Source of the DNA: a bacterium
GTDB lineage: Bacteria > Patescibacteria > ABY1 > BM507 > VMTK01
Direction of reading: 5' to 3'
Length of the DNA: 12,044 nt
Assembly (NCBI GenBank): GCA_030641105.1
Contig: DAOWHZ010000084.1
Span: 1-12,044, forward strand
The position numbers and the translations under genes were made by a program. Below the pieces are notes generated by a model. That model was not told the origin of the DNA and searched no databases. It saw nothing but the letters and a program-made list of their open reading frames with translations. Below are positions 5,387 to 11,421 of the stretch, in pieces (within the stretch, counting starts at the first letter, position 1; each line of letters begins with the position of its first letter).

Positions 5387-5480
5387 ATAAATATAAACAA
5401 ATCAAATATTTAAATTTTTTTTGGTTGCATATTTACAATAAAATTTTAACTAATTTTCAACTAAAAAACAATAAGTTCAT

Positions 5481-5539
5481 ATATAACTTGTTAGATGAAA
5501 TAGCTCCAAGTATTCACTACATCATCTAACAAGTGATAT
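5481..5539. promoter_or_regulatory. 18-pair hairpin in the riboflavin kinase leader
   Basis: Bases 5481-5498 pair with 5522-5539 with a single A/G mismatch; the inner 13 pairs (ACTTGTTAGATGA with TCATCTAACAAGT) are perfect. The loop is 23 bases. No T-run follows, so it is not an intrinsic terminator. It could be an RNA control element, an RNase processing site, or the operator of an unseen regulator. Confidence 0.6.
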
Positions 5540-5547
5540 GAGATTAC

Positions 5548-5579
5548 GAAAAGAAAATTAATATTTTAAATTATTTTTT
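5548..5579. repeat. Left arm of a perfect 32-bp inverted repeat around the riboflavin kinase gene
   Basis: Bases 5548-5579 are the exact reverse complement of 6061-6092. The arm begins GAAAAGAAAATTAAT and ends in ATTTTTT. It stops 25 bases before the SD. Identity ends abruptly on the outer side, after the G at 5548. Confidence 0.9.
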
Positions 5580-5617
5580 TGAACCTTTTACATCTTACAA
5601 AAACAGGAGGATACACA

Positions 5618-6010
5618 ATGAGTGATAATATAGAATTAACAGGCAAAGTAGTCCATGGTTTCAAACGAGGAAAAAAAATAGGTTTTCCGACAGCTAATCT
5701 TGAGCTTACTAATTCAAATGGTTCGCTACCTAAGCATGGCGTATATGCATCAAAAGTTATAGTTGACGGTAAGACGTATATCGCCTTAACTAATATTGGC
5801 TTAGCAAAAACTTTTGGCGCAACAACAGCGACTGTAGAGCCACATATCTTTGATTTCGATGGTGATATCTATGGCAAAACGCTAACTGTAATTTTAGTTC
5901 AACATCTGCGTGGCATGATTAAATTTCCAAGTGCCATTGAATTAATCGAACAGCTGACGAAGGACCGCCTACAAATTCGCGAGTTCTTTAATGGAAAAAG
6001 TTCAAAATAA
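5618..6010 (+). CDS. Riboflavin kinase (flavokinase), stand-alone
   Basis: It phosphorylates riboflavin to FMN with ATP. The 130 residues match the flavokinase half of bifunctional RibF: KVVHGFKRGKKIGFPTANL (nucleotide/riboflavin-binding GFPTAN at 22-27), HGVYASKVIVDGKTYIALTNIG, the probable catalytic Glu74 in TVEPHIFDF, DIYGKTLTV, and HLRGMIKFPS. The FMN adenylyltransferase half is absent, so FAD would need another enzyme or uptake. ATG at 5618 is chosen because AGGAGG lies seven bases before it and the family begins here. A TTG at 5579 in the same frame lies at the edge of the inverted repeat and is rejected. The gene has its own predicted promoter and long leader, is tightly framed by the 32-bp inverted repeat, and is followed by a strong hairpin. 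Its strong SD sets it apart from neighbouring core genes and suggests an accessory or acquired gene. Confidence 0.9.
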   Translation: MSDNIELTGKVVHGFKRGKKIGFPTANLELTNSNGSLPKHGVYASKVIVDGKTYIALTNIGLAKTFGATTATVEPHIFDFDGDIYGKTLTVILVQHLRGMIKFPSAIELIEQLTKDRLQIREFFNGKSSK

Positions 6011-6055
6011 TACATCGGGGAGGAGTAAAGTTTAATCTATGCTCCTTCCCATGTA
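6011..6055 (+). terminator. Hairpin after the riboflavin kinase gene, terminator-like
   Basis: TACATCGGGGAGGAG (6011-6025) pairs with CTCCTTCCCATGTA (6042-6055), with a C bulge and a G-T pair. The stem begins at the base after the stop codon. No T-run follows (CCTAAAAAA comes next), so release at this stem would be weak. It may instead protect the 3' end of the message. Confidence 0.5.
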
Positions 6056-6060
6056 TTCCT

Positions 6061-6092
6061 AAAAAATAATTTAAAATATTAATTTTCTTTTC
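6061..6092. repeat. Right arm of the perfect 32-bp inverted repeat
   Basis: This arm pairs exactly with 5548-5579. The segment enclosed by the two arms (5580-6060) is 481 bases and contains only the SD, the kinase gene and its 3' hairpin. No target-site duplication is visible at the outer edges. Confidence 0.9.
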
Positions 6093-6102
6093 TCCATCCA
6101 AA

Positions 6103-6141
6103 TTTTTGATATAATTATAATAATATAATGAATATCAAAAA
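6103..6141. promoter_or_regulatory. Possible promoter/operator before the GT4 gene
   Basis: TATAAT (6124-6129) is a perfect -10 box, but the -35 region is poor. It sits between two perfect 10-base inverted arms, TTTTTGATAT (6103-6112) and ATATCAAAAA (6132-6141), which could be an operator over the promoter. The AT-richness makes chance occurrence plausible. Confidence 0.35.
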
Positions 6142-6212
6142 CTTCTCATATCACAAACGTTATACACAAATAAAAAACCTCTTTAATTAGCTAATAATCT
6201 CAATTTTCTATT

Positions 6213-7472
6213 ATGAACAACAAAAGAAAATATAAAAATATCGGCTTTATATCCACCCGTTTAGCCGGAACAGACGGAGTTACTTTAGAAACATTTAAAT
6301 GGGCTAAAGTGCTGGAGCAAGAAGGATATAAATGTTTTTATTTGGCAGGAGAATTAGAAACTCGCCCAACCAGATCTTATATTGTTAAAGAGGCGCATTT
6401 TAATCATCCAACAATAAAAAAAATTACTCAATCGTGCTTTGACGCTAATATAAGAACCCCGGAGCTAACCAAAGAAATACATTACATTAAAGAAAGGCTT
6501 AAAACAAGAATTTATAGATTTATAGAAAAATTTAATATTGATATTGTGGTTTTAGAAAATTGCTTATCTATCCCGCTTAATATTCCCTTGGGCATTGCCA
6601 TTACCGAGGTTATTTCCGAGTCAGGCATACCTTCAATCGGCCATCATCATGATTTATATTGGGAGAGAAAAAAGTTTTTTATTAATTCAATACCTGAATA
6701 TTTAAATATGGCCTTCCCTCCTAACTTGCCGTCTATCCAGCATGTGGTAATTAATTCGCAAGCCGCAACGCAATTAAGCTTCAGATCAGGCATATCATCA
6801 ACAATTATTCCCAATGTAATGGATTTTGAAAATGGACCTGCGCCAATCAACTCTTTTGCCGCTGATGTTAAAAAAAACTTTGGAATTAAACCGGATGAAT
6901 TTTTTATTCTTCAGCCAACACGGGTGGTTCAAAGAAAAAAAATTGAACGCGCCATTGAATTGGTCAGCCGGCTAAAACTTAAAACCAGATTAGTAATATC
7001 CCACGCTTCTAAAGACGAGGGCTCATCTTATGAAAAAAGAGTTAAAAAATACGCCCAAATAATGAAAGTTAACGCTTTATTTGTTTCTAAAAACATTAGC
7101 AGTAAACGGGGCAGAACCAAGAACAATAATAAAATTTATACGCTTGACGATGTTTATCCTCAAGCGGATTTGATTACTTTCCCCTCTGATAAAGAGGGTT
7201 TTGGCAATGCTTTTCTTGAAGCAATTTATTTTAAAAAACCAATAGTGATAAATAATTATCCTGTTTTTGTCACAGACATAAAGCCGCACGACTTTCAAGT
7301 AATTGATTTTAATGATTTTATTACAGAAAATACTGTTGCTAAAACAGAAAAGATTTTACAAAATCCAAAATTAGCCAAAAAATGGGCGGAACATAATTTT
7401 GAATTAGGCAAGAAACATTATTCTTTTTCAGTATTAAGGCGAAAGTTGAATACTTTGATTATGAATTTTTAA
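6213..7472 (+). CDS. GT4 family (GT-B fold) glycosyltransferase
   Basis: It is a retaining glycosyltransferase using a nucleotide-sugar donor. The 419 residues have two Rossmann-like halves. The N-terminal half begins IGFISTRLAGTDGVTLETFKWA, a loop resembling GT4 enzymes such as mannosylglucosylglycerate synthases. It includes IGHHHDLYWER (about 144-154), an acceptor-side His motif. The C-terminal half has FILQPTRVVQRKKIERAI (start of the donor domain, with the Arg/Lys typical of phosphate binding). It also has LITFPSDKEGFGNAFLEAIYFKKPIV, whose Glu328 and Glu336 form the E-x7-E motif of the family. No membrane span is seen, so it is cytoplasmic or peripheral. The ATG at 6213 has no SD. It precedes murA by 69 bases, with the 54-base palindrome between. 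The exact sugar and acceptor cannot be read from the sequence; a compatible-solute or surface-glycan role is open. Confidence 0.88.
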   Translation: MNNKRKYKNIGFISTRLAGTDGVTLETFKWAKVLEQEGYKCFYLAGELETRPTRSYIVKEAHFNHPTIKKITQSCFDANIRTPELTKEIHYIKERLKTRIYRFIEKFNIDIVVLENCLSIPLNIPLGIAITEVISESGIPSIGHHHDLYWERKKFFINSIPEYLNMAFPPNLPSIQHVVINSQAATQLSFRSGISSTIIPNVMDFENGPAPINSFAADVKKNFGIKPDEFFILQPTRVVQRKKIERAIELVSRLKLKTRLVISHASKDEGSSYEKRVKKYAQIMKVNALFVSKNISSKRGRTKNNNKIYTLDDVYPQADLITFPSDKEGFGNAFLEAIYFKKPIVINNYPVFVTDIKPHDFQVIDFNDFITENTVAKTEKILQNPKLAKKWAEHNFELGKKHYSFSVLRRKLNTLIMNF

Positions 7473-7476
7473 TAAC

Positions 7477-7530
7477 CCTCCCGCAAATCAACCCCGCCCT
7501 TCGCGAGGAGCGGGGTTGATTTGCGGGAGG
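7477..7530. repeat. 54-base palindrome overlapping the murA SD-like site
   Basis: The outer 20 bases (7477-7496, beginning CCTCCCGC) pair perfectly with 7511-7530 (ending GCGGGAGG). The inner 14 bases continue the pairing around TCGCGA with one mismatch and one wobble. The whole element is GC-rich in AT-rich surroundings. It starts five bases after the GT4 stop and ends 11 bases before the murA ATG. Its arm TCAACCCCG is shared with the palindrome at 131-160. Its last bases, GGGAGG, are the only SD-like sequence before murA. Confidence 0.92.
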
Positions 7531-7541
7531 AAGCCAAGGCC

Positions 7542-8813
7542 ATGTCCAAATTAATCATCAACGGTCCAACAAAATTATCCGGCGAAATAGAAGTTAAAGG
7601 AGCTAAAAACGCGGCTTTAAAAATTATTCCGGCCGCTCTTTTGTCGCGAGAAAAAATAACTATTACCAATCTGCCAAATATTGAAGATGTCAATAAAGCT
7701 GTAAATTTAATAAAAGACTTAGGCGCTGAAGTGAATCAACAAAAAGAATGTCTGAAAATTCAAATCGCAAATATTAATAAAACTGAACTCAATCCTGAAA
7801 TTGCCAATAAATTCAGAACTTCAATAATGTTTGTTGGACCAATATTAGCCAGAATCGGCGAGGTTAAATTTCCTTCTCCTGGTGGTTGTGTTTTAGCTAG
7901 CGGGGCAAAAAGGCCGATTGATTTATTTTTAGATGGCTTTAAGCAATTCGGGGCTGAAATTAAAATTGAAGACAATTATTACCATCTTAAAGCCAAAAAA
8001 CTTCAAGCATGTAATTATTTTTTTACCACTATTAGCGTAACCGGCACAGAAGCGCTGATGATGACTGCTGTTTTGGCTAAAGGCGCTACAGTATTAAAAA
8101 ACTGCGCCTGCGAACCGGAAATAAAAGCTTTAGCTGATTATTTAAATTCACAAGGGGCAAAAATTAAAGGCGCTGGCACGCCAACTATTATTGTTGAAGG
8201 TGTAAACAAGATTAAAGCTGGGCAATTCAACATTATCCCTGATCGTATTGAAACCGGCACTTTTGCTATAATGGCTGCGGCTAGCAAGTCAGAAATTACT
8301 ATTACTAAATGTAATCCAAATCATATTGAAATATTGCTTAGTATATTTAATAAAATTGGCATCAAATTTACTGCAGGAGATGACTGGTTAAAAATAAAAA
8401 ATACTAAAACTATCAAACCTTATAATATTAAAACCCATGAATACCCGGGCTTTTCCACTGATCTGCAATCACCTTATACTATTTTAATGACACAGGCGCA
8501 AGGCTCGTCTTTAATTCACGAAACAATTTATGATCGCCGCCTGCTCTATATTGATATGTTAATGCAAATGGGAGCTGACATTATTATGTGCGATCCTCAT
8601 CGTGTTGTTATTAACGGGCCGACTCAACTGCGAGGCAAAACTTTAACCAGCCCTGATATCCGCGCCGGCATTGCCATGATTATTGCCGGCATAATTGCCC
8701 AAGGCCAAACCGAAATTGATAATATTTACCAAATTGACCGGGGTTATGAAGATATTGATGGAAGATTACGGGCGCTGGGAGCGGATGTTAAGAGAATTGG
8801 GACACTATTGTGA
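7542..8813 (+). CDS. murA: UDP-N-acetylglucosamine 1-carboxyvinyltransferase
   Basis: It transfers enolpyruvate from PEP to UDP-GlcNAc, the first committed step of peptidoglycan synthesis, in the cytoplasm. The 423 residues show the family's two inside-out barrel domains. Key residues are Lys22/Asn23 in KGAKNAALK, Cys116 in PSPGGCVLASGAKRPIDLF (the PEP-adduct Cys115 of E. coli), RIETGTFAIMAAA, YPGFSTDLQ (the general-base Asp loop), DIRAGIAMIIAG, and the closing IDRGYEDIDGRLRALGADVKRI. The Cys is retained, so by family knowledge the enzyme should be fosfomycin-sensitive; some lineages carry Asp here. ATG at 7542 is chosen because SKLIINGP begins the family's first strand. An upstream in-frame TTG at 7521 lies in the palindrome. 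GGGAGG in the palindrome is 11 bases upstream and would be masked by the hairpin. The gene ends with TGA exactly at the family's C-terminus. Confidence 0.97.
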   Translation: MSKLIINGPTKLSGEIEVKGAKNAALKIIPAALLSREKITITNLPNIEDVNKAVNLIKDLGAEVNQQKECLKIQIANINKTELNPEIANKFRTSIMFVGPILARIGEVKFPSPGGCVLASGAKRPIDLFLDGFKQFGAEIKIEDNYYHLKAKKLQACNYFFTTISVTGTEALMMTAVLAKGATVLKNCACEPEIKALADYLNSQGAKIKGAGTPTIIVEGVNKIKAGQFNIIPDRIETGTFAIMAAASKSEITITKCNPNHIEILLSIFNKIGIKFTAGDDWLKIKNTKTIKPYNIKTHEYPGFSTDLQSPYTILMTQAQGSSLIHETIYDRRLLYIDMLMQMGADIIMCDPHRVVINGPTQLRGKTLTSPDIRAGIAMIIAGIIAQGQTEIDNIYQIDRGYEDIDGRLRALGADVKRIGTLL

Positions 8814-9003
8814 AATGCAAAATTAAAAATGCAAAATGAATAATGAATGTAAAATGAAAAATTTAATTACTGTTTAACCATTGTTTAACTTTTGGATTAG
8901 TTGTCAAAATTGTAAAATAATAGTTAAGCAATTGTAAATCATTGGTATTTTTAATTTTTCATTCATTTTTCATTTTTACTTTTGCATTTTACATTTCTTT
9001 TCT
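8814..9003. repeat. Inverted heptamer arrays between murA and the PEGA protein
   Basis: The left array from 8814 steps in sevens: AAATGCA, AAATTAA, AAATGCA, AAATGAA, TAATGAA and on to about 8860. The right array (8948-9003) is its inverted counterpart, also in sevens: TTTTTAA, TTTTTCA, TTCATTT twice, TTACTTT, TGCATTT, TACATTT, CTTTTCT. The last unit ends at the base before the ATG at 9004. About 85 bases of AT-rich DNA without a clear promoter lie between. Bases 8819-8848 recur identically at 11335-11364. Confidence 0.85.
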
Positions 9004-10392
9004 ATGTCTTTAACCACTCGCCGCATACTCTACATATTCTTCATAATACTGTTTCTCATCATCACTCCGATGGTGATTTTTTACGCTGCTGGTTATAAAT
9101 TTAACTTAAGCGGAGTAAAATTTCAAAGAACCGGCACCTTTATATTTGACACCAAGCCCAAGGGCGCTAAAATCTTTATTAATGGCCAGCCGCAGCAAAC
9201 CTTTTTTAAAAAATACTATTCGCAAGAAAAAAGTTTTATTAAAACACCTGCTAAAATTAAAAATCTTTTGCCCGGCGAATATAATATTAAATTTGAGTTA
9301 GACAATTACTGGTCATGGCAAAAAAAATTATTTATTTATCCCGGCGCTTCTACTTATGCTGAAGATGTTTATTTGTTTAAAAAAAATTTGCCTATACTTT
9401 TACTGCCGGATAAAATAAATAACTCCCAACTTTCTCCTGATAAAAATAAATTAGCAATCTTAACTGACAAACAAATAACAATTTTAAACTTAACCAATGA
9501 AGAACAAATAAAACTGCCTTTTATTAACCGTTTGTCAACTACCACCTATGCCTGGGCGCCGAGCAGTAAAAAACTCTTACTCAATAAAACAGTCCTTAGT
9601 ATTGATAACGCAGAAGAAAAAACAGATTTAGGCGGCCATATTAAAACTGAAATAAATAAACCTAAATGGGAGTATACCAGTGATGATAAATGATATTATC
9701 AAAACCAAAATAACATTTATAGTTTTGCTTTAGCAACTAAAGCTAATGTTAGGCTGGGTTTTACCTGTCCCGCTTTTTACGGGGAAACACAATTTAACAT
9801 TGGGAGCGATTATTTAGTTAAAAATGATTATCTTTATTTAATTAGCCAAACCGGCAATACCACAAATCTGAATATTTTTAAAATTGACTCTAAAAAATTA
9901 ATTAGAAAAATTAATTTGCCTGGTTCAGATAATTATTATTTTATTAATTCAACTCATTCTTTGCTTAATCTTTATGATCAGGATCACCAGATCCTTTATC
10001 TGATTGATCCTTTTTCTTTATTTTATTCTCCTTTGCAGGAAACTATAAATAACATAAAATACACATACTGGGTTAATGACAACAAACTGCTTTATGCCAA
10101 TGATTTTGAGGTTTGGTTATTTGATTTGGAACTTAACCAAAAAATCCTTCTGACACGCATCAGTCAAACTATCGCCAGCATTATTTGGCATCCCAGCAAT
10201 AACTATATAATTTATTCAACAGATACGACAATTAGCACTATTGAGCTTGATGAACGGGAAAAATATAATATAACTGAAATAATTAAACTAGACAAAATTG
10301 CTTTTCCAGTTTTAAATCAAAAAGGCGATACTCTTTATTTTTATGCTAAAATCGGCAATCAGGAAGGGTTATATAAATTGGCGATACATTGA
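9004..10392 (+). pseudogene. PEGA-domain, beta-propeller membrane protein interrupted by one in-frame TGA
   Basis: One frame of 462 codons runs from the ATG at 9004 to the TGA at 10390, with a single internal TGA at 9691-9693 (codon 230). Residues about 8-28 are a membrane span (ILYIFFIILFLIITPMVIFY), so the rest is probably outside. A PEGA domain follows at about 40-125: GTFIFDTKPKGAKIFINGQP, then TPAKIKNLLPGEYNIKFELDNY. Six or so TolB-like propeller blades come next, for example LSPDKNKLAIL, YAWAPSSKKLLLN, KLLYANDFEVWLFDL, IIWHPSNNYIIYS, and KGDTLYFYAK. The TGA falls where a blade continues as DDK-(W)-YYQNQNNIYSFAL, so TGG to TGA is the simplest explanation. Codons 231-304 are open and propeller-like. 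Conventional callers would split this into 9004-9693 and a downstream piece from about 9916. No SD. Function in the envelope is inferred. It may be a recent pseudogene, a readthrough gene or a base error. Confidence 0.8.
9691..9693 (+). other. Internal TGA in the PEGA/propeller frame
   Basis: This is the only stop between codons 1 and 462. The frame is unchanged on both sides, so no insertion or deletion is involved. The next base is T. murA, this gene and the right-edge GT2 all end with TGA at natural C-termini, which argues that TGA is a stop in this organism. Confidence 0.85.
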
Positions 10393-10399
10393 TTTGGAT

Positions 10400-10427
10400 A
10401 ACAGAAAACAGATAGCAGATAACAGTA
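10400..10427. repeat. Heptamer array (AACAGAT) after the PEGA gene
   Basis: Four 7-base units occur in succession: AACAGAA, AACAGAT, AGCAGAT and AACAGTA. The array lies between the final stop of the PEGA gene and the terminator. Its word is not used elsewhere in the window. Confidence 0.65.
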
Positions 10428-10432
10428 ATTAT

Positions 10433-10470
10433 AAAAACCACTCTAGCTGTTACCAGAATGGTTTTTATTT
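10433..10470. terminator. Bidirectional terminator between convergent genes
   Basis: AAAAACCA (10433-10440) pairs with TGGTTTTT (10459-10466), and TCT/AGA pairs inside after one mismatch. ATTTT follows on the plus strand. On the minus strand TGGTTTTTAT follows the same stem. It fits as the end of both the PEGA gene and the minus-strand GT2 gene. Confidence 0.8.
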
Positions 10471-10478
10471 TAATCTTA

Positions 10479-10536
10479 AACTTCTTACTTCCTTGCCCTC
10501 CATAGCTTTAGCGACGGAGGGTTACTTCTAACTTCC
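10479..10536. repeat. Palindrome nested in a heptamer array at the end of the GT2 gene
   Basis: AACTTCT and TACTTCC (10479-10492) on the left and TACTTCT and AACTTCC (10523-10536) on the right are the heptamers of the rplI array. Between them sits a 26-base palindrome (10496-10521). CCCTCC pairs with GGAGGG, with inner T-A and GCT/AGC pairs around a TT loop. The palindrome has the same layout as the pyrG copy at 2669-2694. It appears to have been inserted into a pre-existing array. Confidence 0.85.
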
Positions 10537-11323
10537 CAGTCCCCCATTTCCTCAAATACTTAATCCATGAAGCAATATGACAGCGGGTTGCTTTATTAAA
10601 TAAAAATTTATACCAAGGATCTTGCGCGCTTTGCCGAATATGGTTATGAATAATCTTTGCCTTTGGACAATAATCCACATTCCAGCCCTTTTGCCAAAAT
10701 CGTCGGCATAAATCAGTATCTTCAAAATAAAGAAAAAATCTTTCATCAAATAAACCAACTTGCTCTAATGCTTTGGCGCGGCAAAACAAAAATGAACCTA
10801 ACAGCCAATCAACTTCACGCATATTCCGATGATTAAAATCCTTCATTAAAAATCTATCTAAATCTTTTTGCGCAAACTTAAATTTACCTAACGGCGTACG
10901 CCTATACAATGGAGTGAACAAGCTATGCCAGCAATAACATGAATCCTGAATAGTTTTATCCGGATTATATTGTAATGGGCCAACTATGCCGACTTTTGGA
11001 TTAACTTGCATAAAATCATACAATTTTATAAAAGTATCCTTGAACGCCAAAGTATCAGGATTCATTATTACAATATACTGCCCTTGTGCCTGCTTAATGC
11101 CAATATTATTACCAGCTCCCATGCCCAAATTGCTGTTATTTTGAATAAACTTTATATCAGAATACTGCCAAGTTAAAATCTCGCCAATACTATCATATGA
11201 ATTATTATCAACCACGATAATTTCATATTTCAGATTGCCAAAATCAGCTTCTTTAATTGACTTAATACAATTCAAAGCCAGCCCTTTGCTTTTGTAATTT
11301 AGAATTATAATACTTATATCCAT
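10508..11323 (-). CDS. GT2 family glycosyltransferase, rhamnosyltransferase-like
   Basis: It is an inverting GT-A fold transferase of 271 residues, probably adding a sugar to a lipid-linked or cell-surface glycan. It opens ISIIILNYKSKGLALNCIKS. It then shows VVDNNS (37-42, nucleotide binding), NLGMGAGNNIGIKQA (65-79), and MNPDT (87-91, the place of the metal-binding DxD). VDWLLGSFLFCRAKALEQVG and FDERFFLYFEDTDLCRR (192-208, with the catalytic-type Glu-Asp) follow. This is the layout of WbbL-like rhamnosyltransferases. ATG at 11323 lies directly at the end of a heptamer array, without an SD. The last eight residues (KLEVTLRR) and the stop are encoded by repeat DNA, so the original C-terminus is probably altered. 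It follows another GT2 gene after 98 bases, all of it repeat, suggesting a glycan-assembly cluster continuing beyond the right edge. Confidence 0.92.
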   Translation of the reverse strand: MDISIIILNYKSKGLALNCIKSIKEADFGNLKYEIIVVDNNSYDSIGEILTWQYSDIKFIQNNSNLGMGAGNNIGIKQAQGQYIVIMNPDTLAFKDTFIKLYDFMQVNPKVGIVGPLQYNPDKTIQDSCYCWHSLFTPLYRRTPLGKFKFAQKDLDRFLMKDFNHRNMREVDWLLGSFLFCRAKALEQVGLFDERFFLYFEDTDLCRRFWQKGWNVDYCPKAKIIHNHIRQSAQDPWYKFLFNKATRCHIASWIKYLRKWGTGKLEVTLRR

Positions 11324-11328
11324 AAGTA

Positions 11329-11418
11329 AAATGAAAAATTAAAAATGCAAAATGAATAATGAATATAAAATGTAAAATTTTTAATTCATTTTTCATTTTT
11401 ATTTTTGCATTTTGCATT
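11329..11418. repeat. Inverted heptamer arrays between the two GT2 genes
   Basis: The left part (11329-11375) uses AAATGAA, AAATTAA, AAATGCA and AAATGAA units. The right part (11382-11418) holds the inverted TTCATTT and TTGCATT words. The whole gap between the two genes is made of this material. Bases 11335-11364 are identical to 8819-8848. On the minus strand the array runs up to the GT2 ATG at 11323. Confidence 0.85.
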
Positions 11419-11421
11419 ATA

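Larger units (their letters stand above)
5393..5617 (+). other. Long leader before the riboflavin kinase gene
   Basis: This AT-rich region of about 225 bases has no credible gene. It holds a long hairpin (5481-5539), the left arm of the 32-bp inverted repeat (5548-5579) and the SD AGGAGG (5605-5610). I looked for the conserved core of an FMN riboswitch and did not find it. The leader could be regulatory, or the first part could be an independent small RNA; the sequence alone does not decide. Confidence 0.45.

Noticed and set aside
5393..5617. FMN riboswitch before the flavokinase gene
   Set aside because: The conserved FMN-aptamer core sequences are not seen; the region is AT-rich with one simple hairpin. 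A covariance search would be decisive.
6145..6154. CTCATATCAC as an extension of the inverted repeat around the flavokinase (matches 5533-5542 inverted)
   Set aside because: It has only ten bases, and its spacing to the 32-bp arms differs (5 versus 52 bases), so chance in AT-rich DNA is likely.
7760..7975. Minus-strand open frame inside murA, and similar frames at 1389-1625, 1531-1734, 3251-3499, 4296-4487, 6647-6850, 7077-7298, 7469-7693 and 10552-10758
   Set aside because: All are shadows of well-supported genes on the other strand or in another frame, without signals of their own.
8814..8996. CRISPR array
   Set aside because: Units are only seven bases with no spacers between them, and no cas genes are present.
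9760..9790. TCCCG/CGGGG stem in the PEGA frame as a further in-frame palindrome
   Set aside because: Only about four or five pairs form. It is suggestive of the same GC-rich repeat class but too weak to claim.
9004..10392. Alternative genetic code (TGA as Gly or Trp) to explain the internal TGA
   Set aside because: murA and both ends of the glycosyltransferase and PEGA genes that use TGA stop at sensible family C-termini, and only one internal TGA was found in the window. TGG and GGN codons are used normally for Trp and Gly.
10343..10531. Plus-strand open frame of 62 codons after the PEGA gene
   Set aside because: It overlaps the end of the PEGA frame, then runs through a heptamer array, a terminator and a palindrome. 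The product looks like translated repeat DNA.
10892..10903. Short palindrome GGCGTACGCC inside the GT2 gene as another repeat insertion
   Set aside because: Ten bases is short, there is no second copy in the window, and it encodes an ordinary RRTPLG stretch with no sign of inserted protein sequence.
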